Shown: piece by piece, positions 8,249 through 12,189 of the stretch | Numbering within the stretch: position 1 is the first letter of the stretch | Layout of the letters: every line of letters starts with the position of its first letter | Origin: CAZTLI01 sp964614375 | GTDB taxonomy: Bacteria; Chloroflexota; Anaerolineae; Aggregatilineales; Phototrophicaceae | Reading direction: 5' to 3' | Assembly (NCBI GenBank): GCA_964614375.1 | Contig: CAZTLI010000131.1 | Span: 1 to 12,189, forward strand | Length of the DNA: 12,189 bases | The notes under the pieces: generated by a model | What the model was told of the DNA's origin: nothing | Databases searched by the model: none | Seen by the model: only the letters and a program-made list of their open reading frames with translations | Translations under genes and position numbers: made by a program

Positions 8249-9259
8249 ATGACACCTGGCAGCAAACCTCGTATTTTGTCTGGCATACAACCATCGGGGA
8301 ATTTAACGATTGGGAATTATCTTGGCGCACTTAAGCAATGGGTCATTGAACAAGACGATTATGACTGTTTTTTTTGTGTTGTCGATCTTCATGCGTTAAC
8401 CGTACCCCAAAATCCTGAACACCTGCGCGCCAAAACGCGAGAAGTGGCCGCTTTGTATATGGCCGCAGGCATAGACCCGGAAAAGTCCACCATTTTCGTG
8501 CAGTCGCATGTTGCCGCACACAGTGAATTAGCCTGGATATTAACCTGTTTTGCCCCGCTTGGTTGGCTGAATCGAATGACGCAATTTAAAGATAAGGCAG
8601 CTAAACAACAGCAAGACTCTATTGGTGCAGGGCTGCTTAATTATCCTACTCTTATGGCAGCAGATATTTTGTTGTATCAGGCGAACGCCGTTCCGGTGGG
8701 TGATGACCAGCGTCAGCATCTGGAGTTTACACGCGATCTCGCACAACGATTCAATGCGATGTATGGTGAAACGTTCACTATCCCTGACGCGATGATTCCC
8801 AAAGCTGGTGCGCGTGTTATGGGTTTTGACAACCCGCTTGCGAAAATGAGTAAGAGTGAAGACTCCCAATACCATGCAACCTATCTGCTCGATACGCCAT
8901 CCAAAATAAAGAAAACGATTATGCGCGCTGTGACAGATACAGGGCGGGATATTGTGTTTAGTGACGATGTTGAGAAAGCGGGGATCAACAATTTATTGAT
9001 AATTTATCAGGCCGTTACGGGGCAGAGTAATCACGAAATTGAGCGTGAATTTGCTGGTAAAGGCTATGGTGATCTTAAAAAGGCAGTTGTGGAGCAGGTT
9101 ACTAATGTCCTTATGCCTTTACAAGAAAAGTATCGTGCGATAGTGGCGGATGAAAAATATCTTGATGACATCCTTTTGCAAGGGGCAAACCGAGCGCGGG
9201 CTGTAGCTGAAAATACGCTTAAAGTGGCTAAAGAGCGGATAGGGTTGGTGGTTCCTTGA
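8249..9259 (+). CDS. trpS: Tryptophanyl-tRNA synthetase
   Basis: TrpS charges tRNA-Trp with tryptophan in the cytosol, an essential step of translation. The 336-aa product is of normal length for the bacterial enzyme. It is a class I synthetase. The HIGH-type site is TIGN (20-23) within SGIQPSGNLTIGNYLGAL, GDDQ is at 151-154, and the KMSKS loop is intact (K199-S203). The reading frame is open back to a TTG at 8180, which would add 23 residues, but those bases form the promoter. The ATG at 8249 places SGIQPSG at the usual distance from the N terminus and has GGGAAAA just upstream. The gene has its own promoter 21 bp after the STAND gene stop. Readthrough from upstream is possible because no terminator separates them. 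Confidence 0.96.
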   Translation: MTPGSKPRILSGIQPSGNLTIGNYLGALKQWVIEQDDYDCFFCVVDLHALTVPQNPEHLRAKTREVAALYMAAGIDPEKSTIFVQSHVAAHSELAWILTCFAPLGWLNRMTQFKDKAAKQQQDSIGAGLLNYPTLMAADILLYQANAVPVGDDQRQHLEFTRDLAQRFNAMYGETFTIPDAMIPKAGARVMGFDNPLAKMSKSEDSQYHATYLLDTPSKIKKTIMRAVTDTGRDIVFSDDVEKAGINNLLIIYQAVTGQSNHEIEREFAGKGYGDLKKAVVEQVTNVLMPLQEKYRAIVADEKYLDDILLQGANRARAVAENTLKVAKERIGLVVP

Positions 9260-9279
9260 TGACATGAATGTGATGTTTC

Positions 9280-9308
9280 TTGACCCAATCCACAATTATT
9301 GCTAGAAT
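9280..9308 (+). promoter_or_regulatory. Sigma-70 promoter of tRNA-Glu
   Basis: TTGACC (9280-9285, 5/6) and TAGAAT (9303-9308, 5/6) are 17 bp apart, placing the transcription start about 13 bp before the tRNA. The spacing and strength resemble the tRNA-Leu promoter at the other end of the window. Confidence 0.85.
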
Positions 9309-9328
9309 GATGGTCGCAAATTTACCTG

Positions 9329-9401
9329 GCCCCATTCGTCTAGTGGCCCAGGACGTGGCCCTCTCAAGGCCAAAACAGGGGTTCGAGTCCCCTATGGGGC
9401 A
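9329..9401 (+). tRNA. tRNA-Glu (anticodon CTC)
   Basis: The acceptor stem GCCCCAT/ATGGGGC pairs perfectly, with discriminator A at 9401. The D arm TCGTCTAGTGGCCCAGGAC is the one typical of glutamate tRNAs. The anticodon stem TGGCC/GGCCA holds loop CTCTCAA, giving anticodon CTC at 9363-9365, which reads GAG. The T arm is AGGGG/CCCCT around TTCGAGT. CCA is not encoded. It is monocistronic with its own promoter and terminator. The DNA composition changes just downstream. Confidence 0.95.
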
Positions 9402-9406
9402 ACAAT

Positions 9407-9446
9407 CAGTGCTCTCCTCGATTTTGGAGGGCACTGTGTTTTCTCT
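9407..9446 (+). terminator. Terminator after tRNA-Glu
   Basis: CAGTGCTCTCC (9407-9417) pairs with GGAGGGCACTG (9426-9436) as an 11-bp stem with one G-T pair and an 8-nt loop, followed by TGTTTTCTCT. It lies six bases after the tRNA and is a strong intrinsic terminator. Confidence 0.85.
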
Positions 9447-9615
9447 AGTCGGCGTATCCGTCGTATCCTGCTCATTCACAACAAGGCCGATACACCGCAC
9501 AGAGTAATGATTTATTCCCACCTTTACGTTGTAAGCCTCAGCAGCGTGTCGCGCAGCGACCAGCCACCGTAAAATTGCGCTTTAGGCCAGAACGATTGTA
9601 TACCATCACCGCACG
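9447..9615. other. Non-coding spacer, no gene recognised
   Basis: I see no supported gene in this stretch. Open frames across it look like chance frames or extensions over the tRNA. A small inverted repeat GTCGC-GCA-GCGAC is at 9548-9560. The right end (about 9590-9613) read in another frame gives ERLYTITA, which could be a frameshifted piece of the kdpA relic that follows; this is tentative. Confidence 0.5.
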
Positions 9616-9801
9616 GGCATCGCACTCAATCTAGTGGGACTGATCGCCGTCTACATCCTTCAGCGATCACACGGGACACTGCCGCTCAATCCCCAGGGAT
9701 TTGCCTCTGTTGGTGCGGATGCTGCACTCAGTTTCGCGACCCGTTTCGCCACCAACACCAACTGGCAGAATTATGCCGGCGAGACGACCATGAGCGAATG
9801 A
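9616..9801 (+). pseudogene. kdpA: Relic of kdpA (potassium-transporting ATPase subunit A)
   Basis: KdpA is the K+-selective channel subunit of the KdpFABC pump, normally about 560-600 aa. Here one frame gives about 61 codons that match the first pore region. It contains GIALNLVGLIAVYIL (a membrane helix), LPLNPQGF, then FATNTNWQNYAGETTMS ending in a TGA stop at 9799-9801. In intact KdpA the string LPLNPQ is followed about 25 residues later by TNTNWQ and GETTxS, the same order and spacing as here. The fragment has no start codon or ribosome site, an in-frame TAG lies upstream (9577-9579), and nothing of the rest of KdpA, KdpB, KdpC or KdpF is visible. The conserved Asn-Thr before the filter (LNTAVSF in E. 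coli) reads LSFATRF, a sign of decay. It is a non-functional remnant of a deletion or rearrangement. Confidence 0.85.
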
Positions 9802-9842
9802 AACAGATTATGGGGTAACAGATTGCAGAACGACCGTAACTT

Positions 9843-9872
9843 TTGACGGTTCAGGCAGTCAGTACGGATAGT
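9843..9872 (+). promoter_or_regulatory. Possible promoter of the PASTA-protein operon
   Basis: TTGACG (9843-9848, 5/6) and GATAGT (9867-9872, 4/6) are 18 bp apart and about 22 bp before the start codon. The -10 is weak, but no better pair lies in the gap after the kdpA relic. Confidence 0.4.
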
Positions 9873-9894
9873 TCACATATACAGAAGGATTGTC

Positions 9895-10992
9895 ATGATG
9901 AAAACCCATTTCACTGGCCTGATACTGCTCGTGAGCGCGCTGGTATGGGGTGCGGCATCACTCGCAGCACAGGAAACGGTCACCGTCCCGGATGTCACGG
10001 GGTTGAACGTGCCCCAGGCCGCCGCTCAACTTAACGGGGTCGGTTTGCGATTGGGCGCGCTAGAAGCCGAACCGCTGACGGAAGAGTCGGCGCAAAGGCC
10101 CGGTATCATCGCCCACCAGAGTATAACACCCGGTGAACAGGTCGCGCGCGGCATGGCTATCAACGTCGGTGTGCTGACCGATGCGCGGGTGCGGCTGGTT
10201 TATGACGATAATGATTTTACAATGATCAATAGCACAGACAGCACCTTAAGTCTGGCGGACGTGGTGTTTAATTCGGCTGATGGCACACACCGGTTTGTGG
10301 CAGCGGGCTGGCGCGGCGACCTGGAAGCGGGCGACTGTACGCAGATATGGTCGATTGCGCGGCGCGAACCCAAAAGCGTCACCGGCTGCGACTCAATTTA
10401 CTGGCTGACGACCAACAACACGTCCGAACACTTCTGGACACAAACCGCCGGAGTCGATAGCTTCACCATCATACAGGCGGGTGTGCCGCGCGCCACCTGC
10501 ACCGCCGCGCCACCCAATTCGCAAGATGCCCCCGAAATGTGCGAATTCTTCGTGCTGACCGATACTCTGGGGACAGAAGCCACCGATTATGTATATTTTG
10601 CCTATACAACCGACCGTTTCGCCGTCTTCAATAATTCGCCTGACCGCTGGATGTTGCTGACAAACCTGCCGCTCTACAATTACAATCCACAGATCGAAAC
10701 TTCGGGCGCGAGTCTCTCACTCGCTGACCCGGCGCTGTACCGCAATCCCGATACCGTCGCGGATGTGGGGCGTTTGGCACCGGGACAGTGTTTGATGCTC
10801 ACAGTGTCGCCACTGGTCGATGCCAGTACGCCAGTTGAGTGCCATCTGATCGCGCAGCGGGATTTAGCGCCAACTGTCGCATTCTGGATCGCACCCTTTG
10901 AATTGGACTCACCCTATCCCGGTGAAGACCGCATACTTTGCCCTGCGGCAACACCCGGTTCATTGACCATTTGCGTGATGCCACGCAGGTAA
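9895..10992 (+). CDS. Secreted protein with one PASTA domain and two copies of a cysteine/FW domain
   Basis: This is a 365-aa exported protein. A signal peptide covers about 1-25 (basic KTH, hydrophobic core, cleavage near SLAAQ). One PASTA domain spans about 29-94 (TVPDVTGLNVPQAA, later the 'PGIIAHQSITPGEQVARG' stretch). PASTA domains bind cell-wall muropeptides or beta-lactams in other proteins and often sit on Ser/Thr kinases; no kinase is present here. The rest is two related modules (about 99-205 and 242-352). Each has LSLAD, an L-x-x-G-x-C segment, a second Cys exactly 17 residues later, an FW pair 14-15 residues after that, and a closing Cys in CTAA/CPAA. All six module cysteines (C148, C165, C202; C299, C316, C349) occupy matching places. 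AGAAGGA precedes the start, and either of two adjacent ATGs (9895, 9898) could be used. The function is unknown; an envelope sensor or adhesion role is a guess. Confidence 0.85.
   Translation: MMKTHFTGLILLVSALVWGAASLAAQETVTVPDVTGLNVPQAAAQLNGVGLRLGALEAEPLTEESAQRPGIIAHQSITPGEQVARGMAINVGVLTDARVRLVYDDNDFTMINSTDSTLSLADVVFNSADGTHRFVAAGWRGDLEAGDCTQIWSIARREPKSVTGCDSIYWLTTNNTSEHFWTQTAGVDSFTIIQAGVPRATCTAAPPNSQDAPEMCEFFVLTDTLGTEATDYVYFAYTTDRFAVFNNSPDRWMLLTNLPLYNYNPQIETSGASLSLADPALYRNPDTVADVGRLAPGQCLMLTVSPLVDASTPVECHLIAQRDLAPTVAFWIAPFELDSPYPGEDRILCPAATPGSLTICVMPRR
10189..10950 (+). repeat. Tandem duplication of a protein module inside the PASTA protein
   Basis: Bases 10189-10509 and 10618-10950 encode two diverged copies of one domain. 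They are recognisable from shared LSLAD, a Cys-x16-Cys pair, FW and a terminal Cys. At DNA level the copies have drifted apart, so the duplication is old. Confidence 0.7.
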
Positions 10993-11020
10993 ATCAGCGA
11001 AAAAAATGAGGAATCCATAA

Positions 11021-11740
11021 ATGTCCATCTCTATCGTTTTGCCACGCCGTCGCATCGTCGTCGGCCTTGTTGTGATTGCGGTGACATTGGCTGTCGTGGG
11101 AATCGGCTTCACGGCCTATGAATGGTCGTTAGGTGTCAACAACACCTACTGGGCGTTGCAGGCCAGTGAACTCTTAAGCCTCAATCACGAAGGCAACATC
11201 CCGACATGGTTTGCGTCAATGCTGCTGTTTAGCGCGGCAGTGCTGGGCGTCATCATCGCCCATACAAAAGCCGTCCGCCAGGAAAAATGGGTCTGGCACT
11301 GGCGCGCCTTCGCCGTGTTATTCACCTACTTGACACTGGATGAGGCGTCGGCAATCCACGAAATTTTCACATCCCCCCTGCGTGAAGCCCTGAACACGGG
11401 CGGTTATCTGCATTTCGCGTGGCTCATCGTCGGTGTTCCCTTTGTGGCGCTGATGGGGATACTCTTTGTCCCGTTTGTAGTACGCTTGCCACGCCACACG
11501 CGCAACAGTATGATTGCGGCGGCGCTCGTCTATCTATTCGGCGCGGTAGTGGTCGAAGCCATCAGTGCCAATCAGTATTATCTGAATGAGGGTACGAGTC
11601 TGCTATTTTCGGCGATAGGGACGGTGGAAGAACTGCTGGAAATGTTGGGCGTCATCATCCTGCTGAATGGATTGCTGGCGTATAGCGGGCGGGTTGTCGG
11701 TGCGGTTACATTGTCCATTAGTGGGGAACAATCGGAATAA
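11021..11740 (+). CDS. Polytopic membrane protein of unknown function
   Basis: This 239-aa protein has about six hydrophobic segments (roughly 12-31, 63-81, 96-106, 131-154, 163-182, 205-222). A basic N-terminal RRR suggests that the N terminus is cytoplasmic. The third segment ends in TLDEASAIHE (105-114). This D/E-x-H/E cluster, with E179 and the acidic VEELLEML (202-209) near the last helix, may gather at the membrane face and could bind a metal or cation. I recall similar 'LDEAxxIHE' strings in unnamed bacterial membrane proteins, but I cannot name a family. The ATG has GAGGAA 7 nt upstream. It starts 28 nt after the PASTA gene with no terminator between them, so one operon is likely and the two proteins may act together in the envelope. 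Confidence 0.8.
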   Translation: MSISIVLPRRRIVVGLVVIAVTLAVVGIGFTAYEWSLGVNNTYWALQASELLSLNHEGNIPTWFASMLLFSAAVLGVIIAHTKAVRQEKWVWHWRAFAVLFTYLTLDEASAIHEIFTSPLREALNTGGYLHFAWLIVGVPFVALMGILFVPFVVRLPRHTRNSMIAAALVYLFGAVVVEAISANQYYLNEGTSLLFSAIGTVEELLEMLGVIILLNGLLAYSGRVVGAVTLSISGEQSE

Positions 11741-11775
11741 AACAAGAGTGAGGAGGCACTTGCACGCGCCTCCTC
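11736..11775 (-). terminator. Terminator between converging genes, mainly for the minus strand
   Basis: GAGGAGGC (11750-11757) pairs perfectly with GCCTCCTC (11768-11775) around a 10-nt loop. On the minus strand it is followed by ACTCTTGTTTTATT, a T-rich tail fitting termination of the leftward gene. On the plus strand no T run follows, though the hairpin may still stop or protect the membrane-protein transcript. Confidence 0.65.
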
Positions 11776-11793
11776 GCAAGGGATGATTAGCCG

Positions 11794-12189
11794 TTAACTG
11801 CTGCCGCTGCCACGACCTCCACCACGTCCACTGCCGCCGCCACGTCCACTACCGCCGCCACTCTGTCCACCACCGGGCGGTTGGGGTGCATTGGTGCAGC
11901 GGATATACCATGCCGTTGCGTCTGCCCACGGCGGAGGTGCCAACGTGCAGGTTTGTGGGTCGCGCCAGACTTCACCATCGACATTGACATAGACTTCGAC
12001 ACTGATAAATATGATGTGGATGGCGGTCAGGACAATGGTATTGCTGTCATCATCATCATCGTCGTCGTCGTCATCCAATTCACCTTGTACCCGAATGATG
12101 TCGCCAATCTGTATGACGGTCAGCACGGGGTCATCGGCATCAACCTGAATATTGAAGTTGTAAATCGTAATCACATTGATGTTGATCGC
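11794..12189 (-). CDS. C-terminal part of a secreted-type protein with Asp run and Gly/Ser/Arg tail (runs off right edge)
   Basis: The frame is open to the right edge (reading ..AININ before the GTG at 12172-12174), so the N terminus probably lies outside and the GTG is not a convincing start. Counting from that GTG, residues 1-33 alternate hydrophobic and polar beta-strand residues (ITIYNFNIQVDADDP, then IGDIIRVQGE), like the short beta-barrel repeats of DUF5666-type proteins. Then come ten Asp (34-43), another strand-rich part, GEVWRDPQTC and PPPW with two cysteines (C76, C93), and a tail (101-126) of Gly, Ser and Arg only, apart from one Gln. The hydrophobic strands plus cysteines suggest an exported domain. 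I recall similar 'GEIWRD...C...PPPW' endings in Chloroflexota hypothetical proteins, but have no function for them. Confidence 0.7.
   Translation of the reverse strand, partial: AININVITIYNFNIQVDADDPVLTVIQIGDIIRVQGELDDDDDDDDDDSNTIVLTAIHIIFISVEVYVNVDGEVWRDPQTCTLAPPPWADATAWYIRCTNAPQPPGGGQSGGGSGRGGGSGRGGGRGSGSS
11797..11874 (-). repeat. Low-complexity GGGSGR-type coding repeat
   Basis: This stretch encodes 26 residues of Gly/Ser/Arg (with one Gln) at the end of the protein, built from units like GGGSGR. It is probably disordered and prone to length change. Confidence 0.75.
12046..12075 (-). repeat. Trinucleotide microsatellite encoding Asp10
   Basis: Ten consecutive Asp codons (GAT/GAC in two blocks) form a 30-bp in-frame trinucleotide repeat. 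Slippage would add or remove Asp residues without breaking the frame. Confidence 0.8.

Noticed and set aside
9228..9521. 97-aa minus-strand frame across tRNA-Glu
   Set aside because: It runs antisense through a certain tRNA and its terminator, and shows no protein family features.
9548..9560. Short inverted repeat as an attachment site or operator
   Set aside because: A 5-bp arm is too short to support either, and no second copy is seen near the tRNA.
11787..12002. 71-aa minus-strand frame with Ala/Val-rich end
   Set aside because: It is the alternative frame of the Gly/Ser/Arg repeat gene. The longer frame has the terminator, beta-strand and cysteine pattern.
12046..12075. Possible CRISPR or larger satellite array
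   Set aside because: It is a simple trinucleotide run within a coding frame, with no spacers.

Overview
The window reads as a chromosomal segment of a free-living bacterium, most likely a member of the Chloroflexota (Anaerolineae-like). This placement is inference. It rests on the style of the accessory proteins: a STAND ATPase with a long N-terminal helical domain and TPR tail, a secreted PASTA protein with duplicated Cys/FW modules, and a secreted-type protein with a 'GEVWRD...C...PPPW...RC' pattern. The housekeeping genes (plsX, smpB, trpS, two tRNAs) are generic bacterial genes, and promoters look like ordinary sigma-70 sites.

Left part (1-3150). The 5' end of plsX runs leftward off the edge. 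Divergent from it is a tRNA-Leu(GAG) with a perfect TTGACA/TATAAT promoter and a terminator. Next comes a gene for a TPR-like, single-pass membrane protein of unknown role. A large cytosolic REC-GAF-histidine kinase hybrid converges on it from the minus strand.

Middle part (3220-9446). A good promoter starts a tightly packed plus-strand unit: S41 C-terminal processing protease, smpB, an unrecognised 266-aa protein, and a 789-aa STAND (NB-ARC/TPR) ATPase. The last two genes overlap by 7 nt and are probably translationally coupled. trpS follows with its own promoter, which lies inside the longest possible reading frame and so decides the start codon. A tRNA-Glu(CTC) with its own promoter and strong terminator closes this block.

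Right part (9447-12189). Base composition becomes visibly more GC-rich just past the tRNA-Glu terminator (hand-counted 60-bp samples of about 47% before and 60% after). The gap holds a decayed fragment of kdpA, the potassium-transport ATPase subunit. After it come a secreted PASTA protein with a two-copy cysteine domain, a polytopic membrane protein probably in the same operon, and, on the minus strand, the C-terminal part of a low-complexity protein with an Asp10 run and a Gly/Ser/Arg tail. This block looks like accessory or rearranged DNA next to a tRNA gene.

No CRISPR array, insertion sequence, integrase or phage gene is visible. The least ordinary content is the unknown-protein/STAND pair, the duplicated cysteine module, and the kdpA relic at the composition boundary.
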